Positions 9,119 through 18,295 of a stretch of 64,000 nt of DNA are shown one piece after another. The translations under genes and the position numbers were made by a program. The notes below the pieces were generated by a model. The model saw only the letters and a list, made by a program, of their open reading frames with translations, was not told where the DNA came from and searched no databases. Source of the DNA: Silvanigrella paludirubra (GTDB lineage: Bacteria; Bdellovibrionota_B; Oligoflexia; Silvanigrellales; Silvanigrellaceae); the NCBI RefSeq assembly GCF_009208775.1, contig NZ_WFLM01000001.1:248001-312000 (forward strand), given 5' to 3'. Positions within the stretch are counted from its first letter, which is position 1; each line of letters starts with the position of its first letter.

Positions 9119-10618
9119 ATGGAATCTTTAAAAGATTTTTCTAAATTAACAGATCTTATTTCTGAAGTAGAAAATATAAATGCAGCGTCATCTGTTTTAT
9201 CTTGGGACCAAAATACTTTTATGCCCTCTCTTGGTTCAACAGGGCGTGGAAGGCAACTTGCTACTTTAGGTAAAATAGCCCATGAAAAATTTACAAATTC
9301 AGAAATTGGAATGTTATTAGATAAATTAAAAACGTTTGAAAAAGATAGTTCTTATGATTCTTTTGAATCTTCTTACATAAGGCATGTAAGAAAAAATTAT
9401 ATGAAAGCAGTAAAAGTTCCTTCGCAATTAATTTCAGAAATCATTACAAATCAATCGAATTCCTATGAAGCATGGATTAAAGCAAAAGAACAAAATAACT
9501 TTAAATTAGTACAACCTTTTTTAGAAAAAAATTTAGAGCTATCTAAAAAATACGCAAATTGTTTTGAATATAATCATATTGCAGATCCGCTTATAGATAA
9601 TTATGATTCTGGATTTACGACTACAAAAATTAAAGAATTATTTAATCAACTTCAAAAAGAATTAATTCCTTTTGTTAAAGAAACATTAAATTATCCACAA
9701 ATAGATGATTCCTGTTTAAAAAAACATTATCCACTTTCATTACAAGAACAATTTAATAAAAAATTAATTGAAGATTTAGGTTATGACTTTAATAGAGGAA
9801 GAATGGATACAACTCATCATCCATTTATGATCTCTTTTTCACATGGTGATGTCCGTATTACAACTCGATACCAAGAGAATTTTTTAGCCGAAAGTCTCTT
9901 TAGTACAATTCATGAAACGGGTCATGCTTTTTATGAACTTGGAAATGATATTTCTTTAGATGGTACTCCTCTTTTTGGTGGAACATCATCTGGGGTGCAT
10001 GAAAGTCAATCACGTCTTTGGGAAAATATAGTGGGTAGAAGTTATGCTTTTTGGGAATACTTTTATCCAAAATTACAAACGTTTTTTCCTGATCAATTAA
10101 ATGATGTTTCTTTGCATGAATTTTATTCTGCAATAAATAAAGTATCAAATTCCTTAATTCGAACAGATGCCGATGAACTCACTTATAATATTCATGTGAT
10201 GATTCGTTTTGATTTAGAGCTTCAAATGTTAGAAGGTAACTTAAAAGTAAAAGATTTACCCGAAGCTTGGAATTCACGTTACTTAAGTGACTTAGGGATG
10301 AATGTTCCTAGTGATTCATTGGGTTGTTTGCAAGACGTACATTGGTTTTGTGGGCTTATTGGAGGTGAATTTCAAGGATACACTTTAGGGAATATTATGA
10401 GCGCCCAATTTTTTGAAGCAGCAGAAAAGGGAAATCCTTTGTTATCAAATGAAATTAAAAATGGCTCTTTTGAAAATTTAAAAAAATGGCTAGAAAAAAA
10501 TTTATACCAACATGGCAAGAAATATAACGGCCTTGAAGTATTGAAAAGAGCAACAAATAAAGATCTTACAATTGATCCCTATATGAGTTACCTTAAGAAA
10601 AAATATCCTATCAAATAA
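9119..10618 (+). CDS. M32-family metallocarboxypeptidase
   Basis: This cytoplasmic zinc carboxypeptidase belongs to the thermostable carboxypeptidase Taq type and removes C-terminal residues from peptides. The 499-aa length is typical. Zinc ligands and catalytic Glu are in HETGH (265-269), within the family-specific TIHETGHAFYE, followed by the GVHESQSRLWEN signature that supplies the third ligand, and later by IRTDADELTYNIHVMIRF. There is no signal peptide. It starts 13 bp after the ClpC-like gene, with a weak GCAGGA leader, so the two may act together in protein turnover. The downstream boundary is the non-coding RNA candidate. Confidence 0.95.
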   Translation: MESLKDFSKLTDLISEVENINAASSVLSWDQNTFMPSLGSTGRGRQLATLGKIAHEKFTNSEIGMLLDKLKTFEKDSSYDSFESSYIRHVRKNYMKAVKVPSQLISEIITNQSNSYEAWIKAKEQNNFKLVQPFLEKNLELSKKYANCFEYNHIADPLIDNYDSGFTTTKIKELFNQLQKELIPFVKETLNYPQIDDSCLKKHYPLSLQEQFNKKLIEDLGYDFNRGRMDTTHHPFMISFSHGDVRITTRYQENFLAESLFSTIHETGHAFYELGNDISLDGTPLFGGTSSGVHESQSRLWENIVGRSYAFWEYFYPKLQTFFPDQLNDVSLHEFYSAINKVSNSLIRTDADELTYNIHVMIRFDLELQMLEGNLKVKDLPEAWNSRYLSDLGMNVPSDSLGCLQDVHWFCGLIGGEFQGYTLGNIMSAQFFEAAEKGNPLLSNEIKNGSFENLKKWLEKNLYQHGKKYNGLEVLKRATNKDLTIDPYMSYLKKKYPIK

Positions 10619-10678
10619 TTGACACTCTATTATTATCTTTCATGTTTATAAAATTGCAATTACGACGAAAGAGTTTTC

Positions 10679-10842
10679 AGCGTTACTCAGCTTAATTACA
10701 AATGACCCCTATGGAAGGGGGAAAAGGAAACCTCATTTTGGACTTCAGCGCTTAAATTCTGCTGTTTGCCTAGGGATGGGTTTAGGTTCTATGGATGGAA
10801 CCAATGGTTGCGATTTGTAAAAGGGTTGGGTAGCGCTTTTTT
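10679..10842 (+). ncRNA. Candidate stable structured RNA, about 160 nt, class unknown (6S-like?)
   Basis: Ends far apart in this gap pair to form long helices. AGCGTTACTCA (10679-10689) pairs with TGGGTAGCGCT (10827-10837) with two G-U pairs and can extend four more pairs inward. TTACAAAT (10696-10703) pairs perfectly with ATTTGTAA (10813-10820). Inner hairpins are CCCCT/AGGGG (10706-10720), CAGC/GCTG near 10746-10764 and GGTTC/GAACC near 10785-10802. The outer helix is followed at once by a run of T (10837-10842), as for a stable RNA ending in a terminator. The pocket is much richer in G than its surroundings. The size and closed-ring fold recall 6S RNA, but I could not match the class; it might instead be a leader of the barrel gene at 10892. 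Confidence 0.55.
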
Positions 10843-10891
10843 ATATATTTTTGTTTTTTTATTTCAGATCTTATAGGAATCAGAATTTATT

Positions 10892-11884
10892 ATGACAAAA
10901 TTATTTGTTATTTTATTCTGCACAATATTATTTCTTTCAAAATCTTATGCTTTAGATTCTCAGGCTAAACAGATTCAAATTAATTGTTATGTTGATTTTG
11001 AATTTAATCAAATTAATTTTAACGGAAAAAAATTAGATGAATGTATTCGTAAATATTTCTTAAAAAATGAAATTATTTCAATAGATGTATTTGCTTCTAG
11101 TGATTCTTTTGGTAAAAGAAATAGAAATAAAAAATTATCTGATGACCGAATTATGTCAATTAAAAAATATTTAATCAAAAATTACCCTAAAATACCGGTG
11201 TCCATTTATGAGCCTGAAGAAGATAAACAATATAGTTCTATGGGTATCGTTCGTCTTAAAATGGTAGATAAAAACTCTAAATTAGGGAAGTATCTATTAG
11301 CTAAAAAAAATAAACAATATGATTCATTAAATTATTTTTCATTTTTAAGCGGAGCTGGTTATTCTGCAGCAAATATTAGTGATACTAAATATACTGGTTA
11401 TAATGTTTTTTTAAAATTTATGTTTCCATTTTCGCATGATTATAATTGGTTTTATGGCGTAGGGGTAAGGTACCAAAACTTATCTTTTAATAATAATTCA
11501 AAAACAATTAATAATTCGGATATTAATTTTAATTCATTTCAAACAGGACTTGATTTAGCTTACTTTTTTAAAACAAGTTTGGTAGATTTTGTAATAAACC
11601 CATTCGCTTATTTTGGATTTTATAATTCTTTTACAAGAACAATCACTCAGTCAGATGGAACGGCCATAACAGCATCACCATCTATCCTAAATCATATCAG
11701 TTTAGGCGCGAGTGCAAACATTTTATTTAAAGCATCACATTTTTATTTTGGACCTGGCGCATCCTATTCCACTTCTTATCTTCAATTTAACAATTACCAA
11801 GATGATAATGGTGTTTCGTATAACGGAATTTCTAACTTCTACAAATCTTGGAATATCAATTTTACATTAGGCTGTTATTTATAA
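10892..11884 (+). CDS. Secreted protein with N-terminal OmpA-like segment and C-terminal outer-membrane barrel
   Basis: The 330-aa product has a signal peptide (residues 1-20, cut near SYA-LD). Residues about 30-125 look like an OmpA-type peptidoglycan-binding domain: a Cys pair at about 33 and 49, a short strand with FASSDSFGKRN, and a helix with LSDDRIMSIKKYL. The rest (about 145-330) has amphipathic strands rich in Tyr, Phe, Gly and Asn, and ends in SWNINFTLGCYL, consistent with an 8- to 10-strand barrel. Classical OmpA has the barrel first, so the order here is reversed. It follows the structured RNA by 50 bp. The family could not be named more closely. Confidence 0.6.
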   Translation: MTKLFVILFCTILFLSKSYALDSQAKQIQINCYVDFEFNQINFNGKKLDECIRKYFLKNEIISIDVFASSDSFGKRNRNKKLSDDRIMSIKKYLIKNYPKIPVSIYEPEEDKQYSSMGIVRLKMVDKNSKLGKYLLAKKNKQYDSLNYFSFLSGAGYSAANISDTKYTGYNVFLKFMFPFSHDYNWFYGVGVRYQNLSFNNNSKTINNSDINFNSFQTGLDLAYFFKTSLVDFVINPFAYFGFYNSFTRTITQSDGTAITASPSILNHISLGASANILFKASHFYFGPGASYSTSYLQFNNYQDDNGVSYNGISNFYKSWNINFTLGCYL

Positions 11885-12094
11885 GTTTTTTCTAACTATC
11901 TTGAATTTAAAGTGAATTATAAATCTCCTTTGTCTATTTATAACTGTTTAAATATATGGCATTTAATGTTGGTTTTTTTAAGCAAAGAAATTGTATTCAA
12001 ATTGAATTGAATTTCAAGTTGCTTTTATAGGCTTTTCCCGATACAGAAAAAGGGTCTTGTGAGCTCTTTTTACTCTTATTTATGGGTTAAACAT

Positions 12095-13036
12095 ATGGAA
12101 AGCGAACTTCTCATATTTTCAGGTAATGCCAATCGTGAATTAGCAAATAAAATTTGCCAATACCTTGATGTTCCGATTGGAACAGCTTTAATAGGAAGAT
12201 TTTCTGATGGGGAAACCCGTATTGAAATTGAAAGTAACGTCCGTGGGCGCGATGTTTTTATCATTCAGCCAACTTGCAGGCCAGCGAATGAAAATATCAT
12301 GGAACTTCTTATCATGATAGACGCTTTAAGACGCGCAAGTGCTCAAAGAATAACGGCAGTAATTCCTTATTATGGTTACAGCCGTCAAGAGCGCAAAAGT
12401 ACTCCAAGGACACCAATTACCGCTAAATTAATTGCTGACTTACTTGTCAGTGCAGGTGTAAACCGCATTTTAACCATTGAGCTTCATACAGGAGCCATTC
12501 AAGGGTTCTTTAACTTACCAGTTGATCATCTTTATAGCAAACCCGTATTTGTAGAGCATTTTGCTAAAATGAAGCTTGATAATCCTATCATCGTTTCTCC
12601 AGATGCGGGTGGTGTGGAAAGAGCTCGTGCTGTTGCCAAAGTGCTTGGCTGTGGTCTTGCTATTGTAGATAAACGCCGCGATCGTCCTGGTGATTCACAA
12701 GTTATGAATTTGATTGGTGATGTTAGAGATAAAACCGCAATATTATTTGATGATATTTGTGATACAGCAGGTTCTTTAACTTCAGCCGCCGCTGTTTTAC
12801 GTGAAAATGGTGCTTTAAAAGTATATGCAGCAGCAACACACGGCGTTTTATCGGGGCCAGCAATTAACCGTTTAAATGACAGCTGTATTGAAAAATTATT
12901 TATTACAGACACCATTCCTCTGACAGAAGAAGCCTCAAAATGCTCTAAAATTGAAGTTTTAAGTGTTTCCGAGCTTTTAGGAAAAGCAATTCGTAGAATT
13001 CACAATTCAGATTCCATTAGCAATCTCTTTATATAA
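12095..13036 (+). CDS. prs: Ribose-phosphate pyrophosphokinase (PRPP synthetase)
   Basis: This enzyme makes 5-phosphoribosyl-1-pyrophosphate from ribose 5-phosphate and ATP for purine, pyrimidine, His, Trp and NAD synthesis. Features seen are the N-terminal FSGNANRELA, the RSxxDGE-like GRFSDGETRIEI, the ATP/flexible loop YSRQERKSTPRTPI, the His in LHTGAIQGFF, and the PRPP-binding motif ILFDDICDTAGSL. Translation from ATG 12095 gives 313 aa, close to E. coli Prs (315 aa); a GTG at 12059 would add 12 residues with no counterpart in the family, although an AGGG lies just before it. The hydrolase gene follows after 10 bp. Confidence 0.96.
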   Translation: MESELLIFSGNANRELANKICQYLDVPIGTALIGRFSDGETRIEIESNVRGRDVFIIQPTCRPANENIMELLIMIDALRRASAQRITAVIPYYGYSRQERKSTPRTPITAKLIADLLVSAGVNRILTIELHTGAIQGFFNLPVDHLYSKPVFVEHFAKMKLDNPIIVSPDAGGVERARAVAKVLGCGLAIVDKRRDRPGDSQVMNLIGDVRDKTAILFDDICDTAGSLTSAAAVLRENGALKVYAAATHGVLSGPAINRLNDSCIEKLFITDTIPLTEEASKCSKIEVLSVSELLGKAIRRIHNSDSISNLFI

Positions 13037-13046
13037 GGGTTAAATT

Positions 13047-13952
13047 GTGGAAAATATTGATTTTTCTTCTTTGCCCTCTTCTTTATTTGAATCCAAAGTT
13101 CAGTTAACAGAAGGTTTGCAGTATCTTGAATTTGAAGGGGCCAAGATCGCTTTCGATTTTTCCCCATCAATACAACCTTGTGAAAATTTACTAGTACTTG
13201 TTAATGGTTATCAGCGAAATCGCCTCGACTTTAGAGCTTTCCGTAAAAAAATAGAGAAGCTCTCACCAACAACGGCTACACTAGCTCTAGATAATCGCTT
13301 TTGTGGCCAAACAACTGTAACCTCGACTGAGACGTTAACAGTACCGCGCATGGCTCGAGATGTTGAGGCTCTTTCTGCTTTGTTTTGTAAAGCACTTCAG
13401 TTAAATACCTTTTCATTACTTGGAATTAGTATGGGAGGTATGATTGTTCAAACTCTTGCTTCTTATCACTCTAAAGTAAATAAATTGTTTTTAATAAGCA
13501 CGACAGCTGGCGGAAAAGGGCGGACATGGCCTGTAGAGGTTAAAGATCCCCTTGCTTTAGAATATAAAAATCATTATGAAAATTTGGAATCTACAAAAAA
13601 ACATATGGCCCGTTATTTTGGGAAAAGGTTTTTAAAAAACTCCTCATTATTGTTTGAAATGATGTGTAAAACTCTTGTTAAGTCTAAATCTGATGCACAA
13701 GATAATAAGAATGCTGAAATTCAATTTTACGCATCGGCATCATTTGATAGATCAAATCATTTATCCGAAATTAAAGCAAAAACATTCATAATTTCTGGTG
13801 ATGAAGATCAAATTATTCCAGTTGAAAATGCATCTTATTTAAGTAACAATATTCCAAATTCTTCATTGACTATCTATAGTGAAGTTGGTCATTTAATTTT
13901 AATTGAAGAACCTGAAAAATTTGCAATTGATATTAGCAATTTTTTAAAATAA
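13047..13952 (+). CDS. Alpha/beta-fold hydrolase
   Basis: This 301-aa cytoplasmic protein has the alpha/beta-hydrolase catalytic triad: nucleophile Ser128 in the elbow GISMGGM, Asp254 in SGDEDQIIP and His282 in EVGHLILIEEP. A VNGYQRNRLDF segment near residue 55 marks the oxyanion-hole strand. There is no signal peptide. The substrate cannot be inferred; such folds include esterases, thioesterases and haloperoxidase-like enzymes. The GTG start follows AGGG at about 8 bp. Spacings of 10 bp to prs and 7 bp to rlmN suggest one transcript. Confidence 0.85.
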   Translation: MENIDFSSLPSSLFESKVQLTEGLQYLEFEGAKIAFDFSPSIQPCENLLVLVNGYQRNRLDFRAFRKKIEKLSPTTATLALDNRFCGQTTVTSTETLTVPRMARDVEALSALFCKALQLNTFSLLGISMGGMIVQTLASYHSKVNKLFLISTTAGGKGRTWPVEVKDPLALEYKNHYENLESTKKHMARYFGKRFLKNSSLLFEMMCKTLVKSKSDAQDNKNAEIQFYASASFDRSNHLSEIKAKTFIISGDEDQIIPVENASYLSNNIPNSSLTIYSEVGHLILIEEPEKFAIDISNFLK

Positions 13953-13959
13953 GGATTTT

Positions 13960-15081
13960 ATGTCTCAATTACTCGCTATCCATATGAATGAAAAAGATTG
14001 GTCGGAATGGTTTGTGGCAAATGGTGATAAATCATTTCGAGGCAGACAAATTATGGATTGGATGTATATTCGCCACAATTTTGATCCTTTAGAGTTTTCA
14101 AATATTCCAAAAATTTTAAGAGAGAAATTAAATTCAGAATTTAATTGGTCCTTGCCGAAAATTGACACATTGTTACCTTCTGAAGATGGCAGTGAAAAAA
14201 TCTTATTAAAACTTCAAGATGGTTTATTTGCGGAATGTGTTTTAATGCCATCTGAAAACCGAGTTACTTTATGTGTAAGTAGTCAGGTTGGTTGTAAAAT
14301 GGCATGTACCTTTTGCCAAACAGGAAAAATGGGTTTAACTAGAAATTTAACAATGGGTGAAATTTTAACACAAGTTGTTATTGCAAATAAAAGGCTTATT
14401 GAGCGAAATATATTGAATCGTTCTGTAACAAATATTGTTTTTATGGGAATGGGTGAACCTCTCGATAATTATGAAAATGTTGTTAATGCCTGCAAAGCTT
14501 TAATTGATCCTAAGTTATTTGGTTTATCTAAGCATAAGGTGACAGTTTCTACATCTGGGTTAGTTCCTGAAATCCTTCGTTTAGGAAACGATGTTCCTGT
14601 GGCCTTAGCAATTTCATTGCATACTGCAGATGATCCGCAACGCTCAGGAATGATGCCTGTAAATAAAAAATATCCTTTAGATGAATTAAAAAAAGCATTA
14701 CTAGAATATCCAGTGCAAACACGTCACGGAATTACTTTTGAATATGTGATGATCCAAGGAGTTAACGATTCCATTCTCCATGCAAAAAAATTAGTAAAAT
14801 TTTTACATGGTATGAAAGCAAAAGTGAATTTAATTCCAATGAATCCACATCCTGGTGCTGTTAATATGGTCGCTACAGATTTTGATCAAATGCGTGTTTT
14901 TCAAAAATATTTAACAGATAGATCTATTCCTGCTCCTGTAAGGTACAGCCGCGGTCAAGATGTAAGTGCTGCATGTGGACAGCTTGCTGCAAAAAGAAAA
15001 GATGAAATCAATTTGCCTCCTAGAACAGTTGCTTTAGCAAGAAGGCGTGAATATTTATCTAGTAAAGTAAAAATTAATTAA
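13960..15081 (+). CDS. rlmN: Dual-specificity rRNA/tRNA adenine C2-methyltransferase RlmN
   Basis: This radical-SAM enzyme methylates C2 of A2503 in 23S rRNA (and A37 of some tRNAs), affecting translational fidelity. The 373-aa product has the [4Fe-4S] motif CxxxCxxC at Cys112, Cys116 and Cys119 (VGCKMACTFC), the MGMGEPLDNYENV motif, and the catalytic methyl-carrying Cys339 in SAACGQLA. The N-terminal accessory domain (FRGRQIMDWMY) is present. Motifs separate it from the antibiotic-resistance paralogue Cfr less clearly, but the housekeeping context with prs favours RlmN. Its end overlaps the end of the convergent solute-binding protein gene by 8 bp. Confidence 0.95.
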   Translation: MSQLLAIHMNEKDWSEWFVANGDKSFRGRQIMDWMYIRHNFDPLEFSNIPKILREKLNSEFNWSLPKIDTLLPSEDGSEKILLKLQDGLFAECVLMPSENRVTLCVSSQVGCKMACTFCQTGKMGLTRNLTMGEILTQVVIANKRLIERNILNRSVTNIVFMGMGEPLDNYENVVNACKALIDPKLFGLSKHKVTVSTSGLVPEILRLGNDVPVALAISLHTADDPQRSGMMPVNKKYPLDELKKALLEYPVQTRHGITFEYVMIQGVNDSILHAKKLVKFLHGMKAKVNLIPMNPHPGAVNMVATDFDQMRVFQKYLTDRSIPAPVRYSRGQDVSAACGQLAAKRKDEINLPPRTVALARRREYLSSKVKIN

Positions 15082-15856
15082 ATTTAGCTGGATTTAATCC
15101 ATATTTTTTTATGATTTTTTGATATTCCCCACTTTTTTTCATTTTCTTTAAACCATCTGAAAGAATTTTTACATAACGAGCTGAAGTAGGTTTTGCTTTT
15201 GTAAAACCTATATAGATTCCAGCTTTTTTTCCTATGGTACCTGCCTCAATTATTTTATCATTTAATTTTAATTTTTTTAAAGTATATTCACCAACAATGC
15301 TTTCTTCTATGACAGCATCAATTTCCTTTTTGTTTACTCTATCAAGATTTCTTTCAAAACCATTGTCGCCACCAGTTGGCGATATTTTTTTTGCAAATTT
15401 GTTTAAGGTATCAATCTCTCCTCCATAGACATATCCAATTGTTGTACCTAAAATAATATCTTTTAAAGACTCTGGAGTTTTATATTTCCACTTGTTACTT
15501 TTAAGTAGAAAAAAACTATTTGTACTTTTGCCAAAATCTTCTTCTGGGAATAAATATTTTTCTTCTCTTCCTTCTTTATAAGCAGCTCCCATGGCATCAA
15601 TTTCACCCTTTTCTGTTCTCACCATTACTCTAGCCCAAGGTGCTACTGTAGAGGTAAATTTAATATTATGTTCTGCAAATATTTTTATAGCTGCATCAAT
15701 AACAAATCCTTTTGCTCCATCTAATTTTTCATCACAGGTATATGGGCACCATATATCTGTTTCAAACTTGATCTCTTCTTCTGAGGCATGTAAATTTTCA
15801 TAGAAGAAAAATAAGAAAAAAAAGAGCGCATAAAATTTCACTTTATTGACATTCAT
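15074..15856 (-). CDS. Periplasmic solute-binding protein, family 3 (amino-acid type)
   Basis: The 260-aa protein starts with a signal peptide (hydrophobic Phe/Leu core at 8-19, cut after LHA). The mature part matches the bacterial extracellular solute-binding family 3: a first-lobe strand with WCPYTC, then GFVIDAAIKIF, the WARVMVRTEKGEIDAMGAAYKEGREEK segment, and a second lobe with LGTTIGYVYG. No ABC permease or ATPase gene lies beside it, so it may feed a transporter elsewhere, act as a sensor, or be an orphan of the YckB/GlnH-like group common in Proteobacteria. The ligand is not predictable; the residues that bind an amino-acid carboxylate and amine were not identified. Confidence 0.82.
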   Translation of the reverse strand: MNVNKVKFYALFFFLFFFYENLHASEEEIKFETDIWCPYTCDEKLDGAKGFVIDAAIKIFAEHNIKFTSTVAPWARVMVRTEKGEIDAMGAAYKEGREEKYLFPEEDFGKSTNSFFLLKSNKWKYKTPESLKDIILGTTIGYVYGGEIDTLNKFAKKISPTGGDNGFERNLDRVNKKEIDAVIEESIVGEYTLKKLKLNDKIIEAGTIGKKAGIYIGFTKAKPTSARYVKILSDGLKKMKKSGEYQKIIKKYGLNPAKFN

Positions 15857-15999
15857 AATTCATTTACTCCTATAAATAAATATGGAGTAATGATAAGATA
15901 AAAAAAGATTAAATTCTACTGTGGCTTATTTGTCAGTTGTTATTATATAATGAAGTAACTTAAAGCGTAAAATTAAAATAAGACAGTCAATCTCAAGTG

Positions 16000-17904
16000 T
16001 CATACTTTTATGATTAAAAGTGTAAAATCATCATATTGATTTTCATAAGCATCAATAAAGCTAAAAAAGTCATTCCAAATATATTTGATCATATCAGGAA
16101 TTTTTTCAAATTTTAAGCTTTCATCTAATACCGTAACAAATTTAGATTGATATATTAAACCATTTTTATTCATCTGTTCTAAAATACCATCTGTGGTTGA
16201 AAAAATATAATGAATGGAGTCCGAAATTTTAATTTCATTAAATTCATACTTTTCATTTTCTATAATCCCTAATGGAGTATAGGAGTTGATATTATTTAAC
16301 TCTTTTATTTGATTTTGATGGTTGCAATAATATATATTTGGAAAACCTGCATTAATAATTGCTAGTTTTTCTTCATTTTTATTAATATAAATGGCCTTAA
16401 AAGCAATAAAATTGCAATTCATATTTTTTTCAACAAAATACAAGTTAAACTCTTCAAGAACAGATTCAAATGATTTTAAGTCTATTATTTTTTTTAAATG
16501 AAAATTAAAGAAAAAATCTATTTGGTTAACTAATATCATAGCTCCGACACCTTTTCCAGAAACATCGGCTATAAAATAAATTCTTTTAGATTGTCCTAAA
16601 TCAAAAATTTTAACATAATCTCCGCTAAAATTAAAAGCAGGGTTAATTAAATATCCACAATAATCATCGGAGTGGTGGCTTTTAATAAAATACTCAATTG
16701 TTTCTTTACTGTGTCTTATGTCGTTATCAATTTTTATTTTTAAAGTAAATTCACTAATAAGATATTTAAATGCTTTATAGACTTCTTTGGTGATTTTATT
16801 TAATTTGCTCTCTTTTGTATCTTTATTTGAATCTAAGTATTCTAATACACCAATTAAAATACTTTGCTGTGGTTTAATATATCTAAAATAGGTTAAAGAA
16901 ATAAAAAGATAAAAAATTCCTAAAACAAAAATAAAATAAATTAAATTAGGATCGTATAATGAATTATAGAGTATATTTTTAATAGAAAAACTGCTTACTA
17001 AAACTGTTCCATCAACAATTTTTTGTGAATTATAAACTTTCATTTGTTTAAAATTAAAACCAGATTTAATATTGGAATGTTCATTAAAATGAAACCAACT
17101 GCTATTTATAATTTCATCTTCTAGGGAATAATGTTGATTTTTTCTATCTACTAAAAAAAGATCTACATTTTTTGTGTTTTTATTTAAATTGGTGACACTT
17201 TGAAAAAGTTTTTCTAAGTCTATATCAATAGCAAAAGTTCCTTGATAATTTGAGTTTTGAAATAAAGGAATCGTTAAAGAAAAAACTTTTTTATTTGTTA
17301 TGGCATCTTGATATATTGGAGAAATGTAAGGTTTATTTACTGTTGCCGTATTTTCAAGAATATCTCCAGCGTATGAAAGTTCAGAAAATTTATATGTAAT
17401 TGGGTTTTTAATTTTAGGGTGTACATATACAAATTTATTTTTAGAATAATAATAAGTCCATAAAATATAATCAATTTTTTGAAAATTTTTAATTTGAACG
17501 GATAAATGCTCTAATGCTGAAAATTCATCTAAAAATACATTTACAGGTTTATATAAAGAAATAAATGTGCCAATTTCATTTGAATTATAAATGTATCTGT
17601 TTAAAGAGTCTTTGCTACTTTTCTTTTTGTCAAATATATATTTATGGTCGAATTTCTTAAATGAAACAAATGAATTTTTTAATGTTACAATATGATTAGA
17701 TATATAATCTATTTGATTATTTATAATTTGAGAGTTTTTTTCAATATGTTCTTTTTGTAATTCTATATTAAAGGATAACAGCCTTAAAAATAAAATAATA
17801 AATGCTATTAACGCAAGAATTACAGAAACAATTGCGCTTTTAATTAAAATATTTTTAATATAAATTTCAAAATCTTGGTTTATTTTTTTAAAATCAGGAC
17901 TCAT
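16000..17904 (-). CDS. Membrane-anchored SpoIIE/PP2C-type phosphatase (RsbU-like) with periplasmic sensor domain
   Basis: The 634-aa product has a membrane helix at about 20-42, a periplasmic region of about 280 residues resembling a dCache sensor (with FAIDIDLEKLFQ), a second helix at about 322-342, and a C-terminal SpoIIE-type PP2C phosphatase from about 420. The metal-binding aspartates are all present: FSGDYV, IADVSGKGVGAM, STTDGILEQ and the final YDDFTLLIIKV. Such enzymes dephosphorylate STAS antagonist proteins in partner-switching systems, here presumably the product of the STAS gene two genes upstream. The ATG overlaps the stop of the HATPase gene (ATGA), so translation is probably coupled. 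The signal it senses is unknown. Confidence 0.9.
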   Translation of the reverse strand: MSPDFKKINQDFEIYIKNILIKSAIVSVILALIAFIILFLRLLSFNIELQKEHIEKNSQIINNQIDYISNHIVTLKNSFVSFKKFDHKYIFDKKKSSKDSLNRYIYNSNEIGTFISLYKPVNVFLDEFSALEHLSVQIKNFQKIDYILWTYYYSKNKFVYVHPKIKNPITYKFSELSYAGDILENTATVNKPYISPIYQDAITNKKVFSLTIPLFQNSNYQGTFAIDIDLEKLFQSVTNLNKNTKNVDLFLVDRKNQHYSLEDEIINSSWFHFNEHSNIKSGFNFKQMKVYNSQKIVDGTVLVSSFSIKNILYNSLYDPNLIYFIFVLGIFYLFISLTYFRYIKPQQSILIGVLEYLDSNKDTKESKLNKITKEVYKAFKYLISEFTLKIKIDNDIRHSKETIEYFIKSHHSDDYCGYLINPAFNFSGDYVKIFDLGQSKRIYFIADVSGKGVGAMILVNQIDFFFNFHLKKIIDLKSFESVLEEFNLYFVEKNMNCNFIAFKAIYINKNEEKLAIINAGFPNIYYCNHQNQIKELNNINSYTPLGIIENEKYEFNEIKISDSIHYIFSTTDGILEQMNKNGLIYQSKFVTVLDESLKFEKIPDMIKYIWNDFFSFIDAYENQYDDFTLLIIKV

Positions 17905-18293
17905 ATATTAAACTTCATAATATTTTTTAAGTGTTTTTGATCATAAAAAAATTGGTAATTTTTTATAAGATTAAATATTAAATAGATGCCTAAACCACCT
18001 TCTTCCATTCTATTAATTTTATCTTCCATAATATCTGATCCATTGTAATAATCATAAATATTAAAAAAGTCTGAATATTCATGGTATTCTATATTAATGG
18101 AATCATTATGCACATCAATTCCAATTTCTAAAGGTTTTAAATTATTTGATGTGTGGTTAATACTATTTGTTAAAAGTTCTTCTAGCACTAATTTTAAATT
18201 TCCTTTTTTTATGGCATCAATTTCTAAGCTATTCTCAACGAAATTTAAAAATCGAATGACATCTGATTTCGTTTTACTTACTTTATAGATCAT
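17901..18293 (-). CDS. RsbW/SpoIIAB-like HATPase, anti-sigma-type regulatory kinase (divergent)
   Basis: The 130-aa single-domain protein has a GHKL/HATPase fold: the N-box is seen in LEELLTNSINH (about residues 45-55) and the G2 box in EEGGLGIYLIF (about 96-106). The G1 box, normally DxGxxF, reads EYSDFFN, so the ATP-contacting Asp and Gly are replaced by Glu and Ser; kinase activity may be altered or lost. In Rsb/SpoIIA modules this protein binds a sigma factor or other target and phosphorylates the STAS antagonist. No sigma factor gene is in the cluster, so the target may be something else. It lies between the STAS gene (2-bp gap) and the phosphatase gene (4-bp overlap). Confidence 0.82.
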   Translation of the reverse strand: MIYKVSKTKSDVIRFLNFVENSLEIDAIKKGNLKLVLEELLTNSINHTSNNLKPLEIGIDVHNDSINIEYHEYSDFFNIYDYYNGSDIMEDKINRMEEGGLGIYLIFNLIKNYQFFYDQKHLKNIMKFNI

Positions 18294-18295
18294 AA

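Noticed and set aside
12059-12094. GTG start for prs
   Set aside because: Adds 12 residues absent from the family; ATG 12095 matches the usual N-terminus and length, although the GTG is not ruled out.
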